NCBI GenBank assembly: GCA_030062745.1
Contig: CP099854.1
Coordinates: forward strand, 7,714,014 to 7,778,013
DNA length: 64,000 bases
Source of the DNA: Capitulum mitella
Taxonomy: Eukaryota; Arthropoda; Thecostraca; Pollicipedomorpha; Pollicipedidae
Direction of reading: 5' to 3'
Each line of letters opens with the position of its first letter. Positions within the stretch are counted from its first letter, which is position 1. The position numbers were made by a program, and so were the translations under genes. Shown here piece by piece: positions 54,970 to 64,000 of this stretch. The notes beneath the pieces were generated by a model. That model saw nothing but the letters and a program-made list of their open reading frames with translations. It was not told where the DNA came from and ran no database searches.

Positions 54970-55640
54970 GCAGTTGACCGTCCCGCTGAAGTTTTTTCTG
55001 GGATTGCGAGAGAACAAACAAACACAGAGCCACGAACCTCTGTGTACCTTCTGCTTCATCAATGTTACATCTTGTGTCAAAACTCTGACTTCAGGTCAGA
55101 TCAGGTGCCTGACCTGGGTCGGGTCAAACAGACCTATGTCCAAAAAAGTTTAGCGCCCTCTAACTTTTTCGCAAAACAAGATGTCTCAGTAATACTTTCC
55201 GGGATTAGTGATCTCAATACATCCAACAAATCCGCTATCTCAGATTTCTCGGGATTCTCCGGGTCATTGACCTAAGGTCAAGCCCATTTTTAACTCGTCG
55301 CTACTGGGGGGGGGGGGCAGCTGACTGCTTCCCCCTGAGGTTTTTCTGATACTGCGAGAGAACGAACGAACATGGAGTCACGAAACTTCGTGCACCTTTT
55401 GCTTCATCAACTTTACATCTTGTGTCAAAATTTTGACCTCAGGTCACGTCAGGTGCCTGACTTAAGTCAGGTCAAACAGACCTATGTCCAAAAACGTTTA
55501 GCGCCCTTTGACTTTTTCGCTAAACAAGATATCTCAATAATATTTTCATGGATTAGTGACCGTGATAGATGCAACAAATCTGCTATCTCAGATTTTTGGA
55601 ATTTTCCAGGTCATTGACCTAAGGTCAAGCCCATTTTTAA
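54970..55640 (+). repeat. Tandem duplication of a ~348-bp AGGTCA-rich unit
   Basis: Unit 1 (54970-55305) and unit 2 (55318-55640) share the same order: CAGYTGACxG, CTGCGAGAGAAC, TTCATCAAxxTTACATCTTGTG, TCAGGTCA..TCAGGTGCCTGAC, GTCAAACAGACCTATGTCC, TTTAGCGCCCT, and GGTCATTGACCTAAGGTCAAG. Divergence is visible throughout, so the duplication is not recent. Each unit contains five or more TGACCT/AGGTCA words. Open frames in both are not recognised proteins. Confidence 0.8.
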
Positions 55641-56762
55641 GACATGTCGCCGTTTTTTTCGGAAATTGACGGAATATTTCATAACATTTTTAGTGTGGAG
55701 TCAAGCAGACATCTAGTTACCGTCATTGGGCAAAGTATCAATGACTTCCAGCTATTGACCTGAGGTCAGGCCACGAATAGCTGTAGTGAGCCAAAATGTA
55801 CCACCGTCAAAATCGGTGATGATTTACTCAGAATGGGTGGAAACTAGCAGAACTAGCTTTCACAGACGTAAGTAATACCATGAGTCTCAAAAAGTTTGAA
55901 AAAGTAACATATTTTGGAAATAAACAGGCGAATAAAGCTCCGTCAATTTGCTAGATTGATAAATAATGAATTTTTCCAAAATTTAAGCATGAAAACCATA
56001 ACAAGAACCACTAAGATCAATGAAATTTACATGAATAGGCTTTTTTCGCGAAAATAAAGGAACGCTAAAATTAGTTCTCGTCAATTTGTGAATGCATACG
56101 GTTGCGGCGCACGCCGACAGCCGGCGCGAGAATTGCCGTGTCTTTAACTCGACGTTTTGGCGTATATTTTGAACAAATCCGACAAATTAGATGTGTATCA
56201 ACATTTTGGACCTTTACTTGTGCGCTGGTGCCTTTACCTATGCGTTATTAGTCACACCCCTTGAGATTCAGGCCATTTCTCGGTCTGATGCAGTCGGCTA
56301 TGAGAAAACATATATAGGGCGTAAATTGCTTACATATTATCTAAAACTAAAAATGGGACCAGTTTCGAGCTCTACTCGTCACAGTCTTTCCAACGGTGTG
56401 CTTATTTGTATCGTGCGACCAACCGGTCGTGAGTTAGAGGGCAGCCAGCTGCCCCCCAGTCGCGCATGATCGTAACCGACCGACGGTCGTGCGCGGGTTA
56501 ATGCGAATGGATGCGAAATGTCATTTACTACACTGTGGAACATCGTCACACGAACAATGTGTTCAAAGACATGTCCAGAGCCCGTCCGCTAGAGTTGCAC
56601 AAGCATAAGCATGACCATGAGCTGCGCTGTGCCTGACTCTAGTAGCGAGCCAGAGCAAAGCCTGAGAGCGACATCCCAGACCGCTCGCGACCTGGTCCGA
56701 AATGGCAAGGTCTTGTTCAGACTGGGCACTGTGCTGGTGGCCTTGCTGCGCTAGCATCAACA

Positions 56763-56987
56763 TCACAGCAGGCCTTCCAGCACCAGCATCCGGGCCCTGC
56801 CCTCGGCCACAGCCTGCACGCCTGCCTCCAACATAGCCGTCAGCCTCTCCATGGGGTCAGACTGTCCTCGCTGATGCCAATGTCGTACCATGCGAGGTGT
56901 TTGTTTGAGGCCTGGCTCACGGCACTGGCCTGGCTGGTGGCGGCAAGGTCGTCGCTGGCCTGCCTGGCGCTGCTCCTCCTGGAAGAA
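56763..56987 (-). CDS. Possible terminal exon, Gln/Arg-rich then helical end
   Basis: On the minus strand a C-run acceptor (CCCCCCCCCCAG|TTC) opens 74 codons to TGA: FFQEEQRQAGQRR, then a Gln/His/Arg-rich part, then DPMERLTAMLEAGVQAVAEG and RARMLVLEGLL, an amphipathic helix-like end. The next frame starts in the overlapping TGATG and stays open to 56563 (MMLMLAQQGHQHSAQSEQDL), so the coding sequence may continue after a frame break. I recognise no family. This could be a decayed gene or a terminal exon of a DNA-binding or transposon-derived protein. Confidence 0.3.
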   Translation of the reverse strand, partial: FFQEEQRQAGQRRPCRHQPGQCREPGLKQTPRMVRHWHQRGQSDPMERLTAMLEAGVQAVAEGRARMLVLEGLL

Positions 56988-57101
56988 CTGGGGGGGGGGG
57001 AGGCGCTTAGTCGGGTGCGGCTCTGTCTCCTGGCCCGACGCTGAACATCTGGACCCGATGGTGGACGGTGGTCGATGCGCCGTGCTCCCAGTAGAGCTTA
57101 A

Positions 57102-58300
57102 CCCTATTACCGGAGGGTCAGACGGTATGGCCGATTCTCAGCAGGGGGACGGATTCGGGCCCCCCCCCGAGATCTCGAGAAGTACACATCCGATTTCGTC
57201 GCAACAAACGGCAATGGATTTGCCATGACGTAAACTGCGCTTAAAAAAATAGCTTTTCAAAATTCTGAAAGGGGTGGATATAAGGGGCAAATATATCAAA
57301 ATTGGGGGGGTACTTTTGGACGTCTTATAATTTTGTTGTTTATGGACGGATTTTGATGATATTGGCATGAAGCGAGATGCTATGGATGTGACTTATACCA
57401 TTTGTAAAAACATTTAAAAGTTTGATAAAGTTCATAGGCGTTCAGAAGGTTTCAAAAATAGGAGAATAGGTTTTTCAAAAACTGCACGAACAAAAAAAGA
57501 TAAAAGCACTTTTTTGACTTTTGCTAGTCATGTTATGTTAAAGAAGAACAAATCGTATTACGATGTTTGTATAATGTTAGCAGACGTGGTGCCAGGGAAA
57601 TGAAGAATAGGAACTGTCATGGTCACATGTTCTTTAGACCAGGTTATGAACTTTGACCTTAAATGGCCTCCAGTGACCTTGGAGTCACTTGAGATGATCT
57701 CATGTACATTTAATATTATCTGGAAACACTTTAAGTTATTTGAACTCACTCTATTTCACACATTCCATTTGACGGCTATTGTGATATAGGGTACGCGCAC
57801 TGACACTTTAGGTCATAGCTCCTTGATCCGACCCGATATGAAGCTAGAACTTAATACCCAGGTAGAAGTCACCCTTCTCTGTCATATTATCCCGGGTTTG
57901 GCATTTGAAAAAAATAAGCGACGAAATGATTATTATCAAAGCATATTTTGAATTCTGACCTTAATCTGACCTTGTAAAGTTACTTCAGATAAATAGAATT
58001 GTATTTTATGTGGCCCAACTATTTAGTTATAAATCCATAGATAGGTTTGGATTCTATCATAAAACACTCTTTTTGGCGGTCATTTTCCTTTTACTCTGAA
58101 CCGGGAAAAACCGCCTGAGGTGCCTCTCGAAAACATTGCCTGGCTCCGCCCGTGAGCAAAAGCGAATTTGAAAATTTGTCATAGTACGTAGACAGACGAG
58201 CTAGGAAAATTCACCAAGTTTGGTAAAGATGTGTTAAAAACTCTGGGATTGGCAAGCAAAAAACCGGGGGGGTGGTTTCAGCCAAACGCCTGGAATAAGG
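57102..58300 (-). mobile_element. piggyBac-like non-autonomous element, copy 3 (complete, reversed)
   Basis: Flanked by TTAA at 57098-57101 and 58301-58304. The left end CCCTATTACCGGAGGGTCAGACGG is the reverse complement of the right end of the copy at 22772, so it lies in the opposite orientation. The other end is CTGGAATAAGG, diverged. Length is about 1.2 kb. Confidence 0.75.
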
Positions 58301-58304
58301 TTAA

Positions 58305-58862
58305 GGTCAAATATCGAAAGCTGACCTGAAGAACATGTGACCAAGACAGTTCCCTCTTTTTCGTGTTCCTGACACCGCCTATGCTAACAATATAGAAACA
58401 CTGTAATATGATTTGCATTTTTTTAGCATAACATGATTAGCCGAAGCTAAAAAGGTGTTTTTAAGTTTCTTTTTCATTCAGTTTTCAGAAAAGCTAATCC
58501 TGTTACATCCGAAATCCCGCGAACGCCTATGAATTTTCCTTAAACTTCAGATATATGGACCAAATGAAAAAGTCCCACCGAAAATCTCTTGATTGATGCT
58601 AATTTCATCAAAACTGGTCCATATACAACAGAGTTATGACAAGTCCAAAAATACCCACTATGTTGAATTTTCGCCACATGTATTCACCCGTTTCAAAATC
58701 TTGAAACCTTTTTTTAAAGAAACGTAATGTACGCCATGTGAAATCGACCACCGTTTGTTACGATGAGATCGGATGTTATCGAGTTCTCGGGATCTGATGG
58801 TGCCGAATCTGTCCTGTTCCTGCCGGGAATCGGTCATACCGTCTGGTCCTTCGGCAATAGGG
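58305..58862 (+). mobile_element. 3' part of another piggyBac-like element joined to copy 3
   Basis: Directly after the shared TTAA the sequence continues GGTCAAATATCGAAAGCTGACC..., matching the forward family from its internal TTAAGGTCAAAGG site onwards, and ends in GGCAATAGGG followed by TTAA (58863-58866). The 5' half of this forward copy is absent. Confidence 0.7.
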
Positions 58863-59429
58863 TTAAGCTTTCATGGAAACTTGATCACGAGTACAAGCCG
58901 GAGAGCATGCGAATCTCCGCCTGTTAATGCATGAAATCCTGCGCTGACTGGCATTTCCTCCCCTCAAGTACGTAAAACACGACCCGTCGTCCACCATCAC
59001 ATCGACATGTGGCGGCGCTGAATAGGTTACGTCGGAGATTTCTGGTCACTTTTGACGGTTTCCTCTCATGGCCAACATGGATTGGTCTTCCGCGGTTCCT
59101 TTCTGCTTTCATGACGTCACAGAAAGTACTTTTTGTCATGCCGCGCTTCCTAAAATGTTATACCATTCGCTTTCAGTTAAGCGTGACACTGTTCACCACA
59201 CTGTCGCAAAGCACTGGCCTACTCAGAGCCATCGGTACTGAAACTAACACTGTCTTCTTGAAAATGTGTGTGCGTATTTGCTGCAAGTCATTTCACCCAT
59301 ACGACAATTTTCTTTGGAATCCTTCGCCATTTTTTTTAGTTCTGAACCCTGAAACGTTTTCCAATTCCATATTATCCACCCGTTAGGAATATAAAGACTG
59401 TGGCTGAAGTTTACGGCTTCACATATCCA

Positions 59430-60120
59430 AGTCCGAATGTTGCCCTCGCCACCCACCGTGCCGACCAGCTTTGACAGGGGAGCAAGTAGCCTTTCCACAG
59501 CTACATCCTTCCTGCTCGAAGCAGCAAGGTGCAATAAGTTCCAACCTCGCTTATTTTCTTATCTCCAGGATGGTCCCAGGTCTGCTGGAAAGCAGCTCGA
59601 AGAACCCCATGCTTGCCTTCTTTCACAGCGAAATACAGAGCAGTATTGCCGTCCTTTTCTTGAAGTTTGGGATCAGAGTCTGCTGGCTCCAAAACACACA
59701 CCCAGTTCCCGCGATCGCTGGCGACAGAGGAGTGTAGGGAAGACCACCTTCTTCAACTGGTGGCGTTCACGGCGCAGCCACTTCTGATTAGCAATTCCAT
59801 TGTTTCCTTTTCTCATTCTTTTTTTCTTTCATGAAGGCGGAGACGTGGACCTCATGACCTCAGTGGATCAGAGTGGAGCAGAATGTCAGCGCTGTCGTTC
59901 GTGGTATTCACGTCGGTCTGGGCGTTCGCCAGCAGTCGCGCGATGTCTGCGAAGTCTGAGACCCAGACCACGGGGCCGGTGGCCGCCGCCGCCCACTGCA
60001 CCGGCCAGCCGGCAGCCAATCTCGAGCTCGGCCGCGACCAGGGGTCAGGCGGGCTCTGCTACGAGGTGTGGGCTGCCGCCAAGCTTGAGCCCTATGGCCA
60101 CCGCGTCGCCTGAGCTGTGG
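59430..60120 (-). pseudogene. Degenerate ankyrin-repeat coding tract
   Basis: On the minus strand, ankyrin-like phrases appear in shifted frames. From high to low coordinates: GDAVAIGLKLGG (about 60110), FADIARLLANAQTDVNTTND (about 59935), KDGNTALYFAVKEGKHGVLR (about 59660) and GWNLLHLAASSRKDVAVERL (about 59550). These match the ankyrin consensus G-x-T-A-L-H-x-A-x-x-x-G...V..LL...AD-V-N. Between them lie stops and at least two frame changes, one near 59563. No start or splice pattern restores one frame, so I call it a decayed gene. A multi-exon gene with sequencing indels is the alternative. Confidence 0.55.
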
Positions 60121-60365
60121 CAGCAGGATCAAGTATTGCATCCCCTGTCAGTCATGCATTGTAGCCAGGAGCACGGCAGGTGGGAAGTTGCCACCGTCTG
60201 CCGTCGGAGCTTCCGCCTCTGAACTCCCGTCGGCCCGAAACAGCCAGCCGCCGAGGTCAGCGAAACGAATTTCTGCTCTATCTGTTTTGAGAGCCAACGT
60301 GCCGACGTCTTTGAGGTGGTCACGGCACATGCAAGAAGTGCGTCGAAACGCTTCAGATCAGTCAC

Positions 60366-61496
60366 GTGTGCCGATAGAATCGACTTGTATTAGTGTAAAA
60401 TGTCACGGTGTGTGGACCACGCGGTGTCGTACCAACGTCCTGATTCATACAGGTTTCATGCAGTGAAAAAGTGACAAAAACGCAAATCCCGTTTACAATC
60501 GGATTTTGGGTGGAGTTTTTATTGCAGATTATGGCGGTCACTAAACTAGGAAACACTAAATCCTCCCTCTTTACATCGCGAAATATCTGGGCTTACGCGC
60601 AATAATGTGTGTATTAACAAACCTCCACGTTCCATTCAGCCAGGCGCCATCTTCAGGCGCGATACAAATTACGATTACAAAATGCAGAATTCTAAAACAC
60701 GCATCAGTCAACAGAATCAGCCCCGTAACTTCGGAAACCAGGCTGAAGATTAAAACACAAAAAGAAATATACTGGAACGAAGGCAATGGGCACAACCTAA
60801 AGTCCTTTTATTGATGGTGACCCGCCATAATTAAACAGATAATCGGCAGTTGTCAATCACGAAAATGAACAAGGACAGACACCACGGATTTGTAATTGAC
60901 TTATCCTGTGCAATACGAGGCATGTTATGCTTTTTGTCCCTTCACAAGGCAGTTCAGTCATTGCGCGAAGGTGGAGAGAAAAAATACAACACCGCAAGTC
61001 CTCCAACAAACTCAAACGACATACCAAGTAGTAGTTTCGGTATTTAAAAGTGGACTGCATTTACGATAAGAGAATGACTCCAGAACTTTGATGTTCCCTT
61101 TTCACCTTTCCGGTAGCAAGAATTTCGGTCGGAAGTTCGTGTTGGTGTCAACATGCTGCACAATGAAGTGGTTTGCGATCATAATGTGTCCTCAAGGCGT
61201 GACCAATCTTCGCAGTCCTGCATTCCAGAGATGGTCGTTAGAGTTGTCTCGAATGCAACGTTTCTCTTTTCCTACAGAAAAAAGTTTCCCTACAACGGTT
61301 ACAGAAGATGTCACGTTTCTTCGAAAAACGTCCTCGTGCTCCGTGCGGTTCGGACGGCGCCGGCAAACGCCGGTGGTGCTGTGGGTTTTGAAGGGCGGGA
61401 AACTCGGAGAATCAGGCGTGGTTGGCCGAGCTCCGGACGGGCCCGGGGCGCCAAGGACTTTCAGGTCGAGGTCGGGGTCAGGTCTCCGAGCGGTCA
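60366..61496. other. Non-coding stretch
   Basis: Nothing recognised. GC content rises toward the lectin gene. Confidence 0.45.
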
Positions 61497-61497
61497 G

Positions 61498-61515
61498 GGC
61501 GGGACATTTCCCGCC
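61498..61515. repeat. Short GC hairpin just past the lectin stop codon
   Basis: GGCGGGA and TCCCGCC form a perfect 7-bp stem with a 4-base loop, starting 4 bases after the lectin stop (61519). Confidence 0.7.
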
Positions 61516-61518
61516 TTC

Positions 61519-61992
61519 CTAGGCGCCGGGAGTGCTGGTGATTTCGCCGCCGCCGCCGGCGCCGGCGGTCGCCGCGTGCGGTCGCTGCCCGTTCGGCTGG
61601 AGGTGGTACTCGCAGATGTGGCCGCTCTGGGAGTTTGCGCAGCGGAGGGCGTACAGGCCGGAAGAATAGAGGGTCAAGCAGTCGAAGACTCTTCTGCTCG
61701 GAGCGTTGTTATTCCAGTACCAGGACGGCTCCAACTCGACCACCTCACCGGTCGTCATGTCCTTGAAGACGCCATCACCTTCCTCGTCCCACAGGCCGAT
61801 CCAGTAGTAGGAGCCGGAGACGTAGCTCTTCAGGTAGTCGATCTGCTGCTGGGTGAGCGGGACGGCCGGGAACGCCTCCGGGTCGTACGCCTGGCAGCTG
61901 GCGATGATTAAGTCGTCGCCGCCGTAGATGCTGAAGCCCCGCTGCTTGTAGGCGATAGTCGGGTCGTCGCTAACGGTGAAGCCCTCGGGCAA
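61519..61992 (-). CDS. C-type lectin domain, 3' part of lectin gene
   Basis: The minus-strand frame reads GFTVSDDPTIAYKQRGFSIY, SCQAYDPEAFPAVPLTQQQI, DYLKSYVSGSYYWIGLWDEE, then WYWNNNAPSRRVFDCLTLYS and LRCANSQSGHICEY, then a Gly/Ala-rich end and TAG. WIGL, the Trp-Tyr-Trp strand and the final Cys..Cys (RC...HIC-E) are C-type lectin hallmarks. The sugar-binding Ca2+ motifs EPN/QPD and WND are absent: Ala-Pro-Ser sits where EPN should be and Ala-Leu-Arg-Cys where WND should be. The domain may therefore bind ligand without calcium or not bind sugar. This frame is out of register with the upstream half. Confidence 0.8.
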   Translation of the reverse strand: MPEGFTVSDDPTIAYKQRGFSIYGGDDLIIASCQAYDPEAFPAVPLTQQQIDYLKSYVSGSYYWIGLWDEEGDGVFKDMTTGEVVELEPSWYWNNNAPSRRVFDCLTLYSSGLYALRCANSQSGHICEYHLQPNGQRPHAATAGAGGGGEITSTPGA

Positions 61993-62269
61993 GGATGGGC
62001 TGGTAGAGCGGCTCCGGGTCGGCGGTCAGCGGGTTCTCCGGCGAGTGGAGCGGCCACAGCCGGCACAGGCCGGTGGCAGGGTCGCGGCTCCATTTGATGC
62101 AGTCGACGGCCATGTGGCAGCGGATGGCGCACTGCGTGATGGAGTCTCCGGCGAACTGGGCGACGGCGGCGGCCGCGTGCGCCACCGTGTTCGGCACGAA
62201 CATGGTGCCCTCCACGGCGGCCTCGACGACGCCGCAGGAGAGCACCAGCAGGAGCACCTCGAACGCCAT
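61970..62269 (-). CDS. Apple/PAN-like domain and signal peptide, 5' part of lectin gene
   Basis: The start is at ATG 62267-62269 because it opens a clean signal peptide (MAFEVLLLVLSCGVVEAAVE). An ATG 12 codons upstream adds only a basic lead. The mature part reads TMFVPNTVAHAAAAVAQFAG, DSITQCAIRCHMAVDCIKWS and TGLCRLWPLHSPENPL. The spacing CxxxCxxxxxCxxW...C is typical of apple/PAN or similar modules found before lectin domains in invertebrates. The frame runs to ...YQPILARGLHR and stops, while the lectin frame is offset by one base from about 61992, so an indel separates the two halves. Confidence 0.7.
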   Translation of the reverse strand: MAFEVLLLVLSCGVVEAAVEGTMFVPNTVAHAAAAVAQFAGDSITQCAIRCHMAVDCIKWSRDPATGLCRLWPLHSPENPLTADPEPLYQPILARGLHR

Positions 62270-62504
62270 CCTCCGCCGCCGCCGAGGCTGAGTCGGTCGC
62301 GTCATCCGTGCTGTCGCTCCGTCAGGCGCCTTGGCACTGAGGGCGCGCGGCCGACCTCCGACCTCAGAAACCCACTGCCAGACATTGATCCGCTGACGGT
62401 GGACAAGGTGACGTCCACGCCAGCACGCCCCGCCTGACACACGGTGGCCTCGTGTGAAGGAGCTCGATTAGGAGGGCCTGCGTGTGCAGTTCTAAAGGAC
62501 TTAT

Positions 62505-62590
62505 CTCGGTCTATCTATCCTACATCTATCTATCTATATATCTATCGGTTTCTATGTATCTGTCGATACTGATACCTGTCGGTAGTCCTA
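62505..62590 (+). repeat. (ATCT)n microsatellite
   Basis: CTATCTATC words with interruptions, upstream of the lectin start on the opposite strand. Confidence 0.85.
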
Positions 62591-62599
62591 TCTCGGTCC

Positions 62600-63471
62600 T
62601 ATCTTGCGATTTCTCGTAGACATTCGTAAAGATGCCGGACAGCCATGTTATCAGCAACAGCGTAGGATGACCCGAGGTATTCACTGATCCTTTCAGTGCT
62701 AAGTTTCTGATGATATTTCGACGAAAGAGGCTTCGGTGGCTCAGCGGTGTTCCGTTTTCGCTTTTTACACTTGCTGTTTCCCCCCAAAATAAAGTCCCTA
62801 CCTCATTGCCGGCCCGTATAGCCGATCGTGGGCCCCCCAACCCCACGCCAGCGTCACAGACGCCACTATGACCCACTGACGACAGGGTGGCTTTGGTGTT
62901 GACCTTTGCTCCCGACCTGCCGAACAGCTTCTGACCTTTGCGGCCTGACCGGCGGCTGCACCGCCCGAGGCGATGCTCACGGCGGCCGGCCGCCGCCGAC
63001 TCCCGGTCCCGGCTGGCGGCGGAGGCAGTGAACTGGGCCGGGCTGTCGGCCGGACCGCGCCGTCCCGAACCGCCGCCTGTCGGGGCGGCGGCCGCACCCC
63101 GGCCGACCGGCAGCCAGGGACGCGTCTCGTCGAGCCGGGCCGGTCACGGCTGCTGCTCGACGGCGCTCGTTACTTTATTTTTTGTGATATTATATTGTTC
63201 TTCTCTTTTTTGCATTTGTGTTTTTCATTTTATGCAATATAAATCATGTATACTATTATATGTTGTTATGCAGTATATTATTATACATATTTGTATATAA
63301 ATAACATATATCATTTTTTCATATTTTTGTTATATTCCTCACTGATATTATTCCAGACGAACGAATATATATTTGTCCGTTTGAAACATAAAAAACGGAT
63401 CTTGCAGTCCCCTCCTCCCCTCATCCCGTTCCGCCGCCTTCCGCTAATAGGTGGACGTGGGGGACAACGCC
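62600..63471. other. Intergenic stretch with GC-rich block
   Basis: 62900-63170 is very GC and CpG rich with open frames on both strands and no recognised protein. It then switches abruptly to AT-rich sequence (63175-63400). Confidence 0.4.
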
Positions 63472-63475
63472 TTAA

Positions 63476-64000
63476 CCCTATTCCCGGCAGGGGGGGGGCG
63501 GAATCCGCCCCCCCTCGGGTTTTTTGCTTGCCAATTTCAGGCTTTTTAACGCAGCTTCACGAAACTTGGTGACTTTTCCTAGCTATTCCTTCTACGCGCC
63601 GTGACAAAATTTCGAAATTCTATTTTGCTCAGGAGGCGGAGCCAGGCAACGTTTTTGGGAGGCACCTCAGGTCATTTTTGGCCATGTTGAGGGTAAAAGG
63701 AAAATGTCTGCCAAAAACAGAGTTTTTAAGATAGAACTTAAAACTTTATATGAATATATAGCTAAATAGTTGGGCAATGCGCATATGTAATTTTGTTTAT
63801 CTGAGGTCACTTTACAAGGTCAGGTCAAGGTCAAAAGTCAAAATTTGTTTTTTTTGCAATAATTTCGGCGCTATTTTTTCAAATGCCAAACCCGGAATAT
63901 ATATGTGACGTAGAAAGATGCCCTCTACTTGTGTACCAAGTTTCAGCTTGATATCAGGTTGGATCACGGAGCTATGACCTAAAATGTCAGTGCACGTACC
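63476..64000 (+). mobile_element. piggyBac-like non-autonomous element, copy 4 (cut by window end)
   Basis: TTAA at 63472-63475 is followed by CCCTATTCCCGGCAGGGGGG and the family's 5' half, near-identical to copy 2 (35819). The right end lies outside the window. Confidence 0.8.

Overview
This window is animal nuclear DNA. Coding pieces are short GC-rich exons separated by GT...AG introns of 0.3-5.6 kb, and everything between them is crowded with tRNA-derived SINEs, TTAA-flanked DNA transposons, minisatellites and (AT)n tracts. The repeat load, the exon style and a C-type lectin with an apple-like domain suggest an invertebrate, perhaps a crustacean such as a barnacle. That placement is an inference with low certainty.

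The best supported gene is on the + strand from about 21987 to 33711. Five exons join in perfect phase and give 402 residues plus a stop. The first ~165 residues read as the short bacterial-type asparaginase/glutaminase domain: GTIDK, THGTDT, VVFTGA, DADFNLG, VYVAMNG and ESGQF occur in order. The remaining ~235 residues are a Pro/Ala/Arg/Ser-rich, probably disordered tail. No other bacterial gene is present, so this is a eukaryotic gene with an unusual fold history. Its first exon was not found. Three of its splice junctions lie in or beside young repeats: a small TIR element at the first acceptor, a minisatellite copying the first donor, and a 24/48-bp minisatellite supplying the exon-4 acceptor.

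Upstream on the + strand (17868-19019) is a gene for a secreted protein: TATA box, signal peptide, Ala/Gly-rich block, then a Pro-Tyr-Asp/His-Pro repeat tail. Near the right end on the - strand (61519-62269) is an apple-plus-C-type-lectin gene with a one-base frame break. Weaker coding signals on the - strand are a coiled-coil 14-residue-repeat exon (44147-44661), a 74-codon terminal exon (56763-56987) and a degenerate ankyrin-repeat tract (59430-60120).

Layout: 0-17.8 kb is mostly non-coding, with a GC-rich block at 0.55-1.17 kb, palindromes, and SINE and MITE copies. 17.8-33.7 kb holds the two + strand genes. 33.7-57 kb is repeat-dominated. 57-59 kb holds one piggyBac-like element joined to a piece of another. 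59.4-62.5 kb holds the ankyrin remnant and the lectin. A final piggyBac-like copy runs off the right edge. A notable theme is nuclear-receptor half sites (AGGTCA), including perfect DR1 sites, carried by the ~1.2-kb TTAA element family and by several other repeats.
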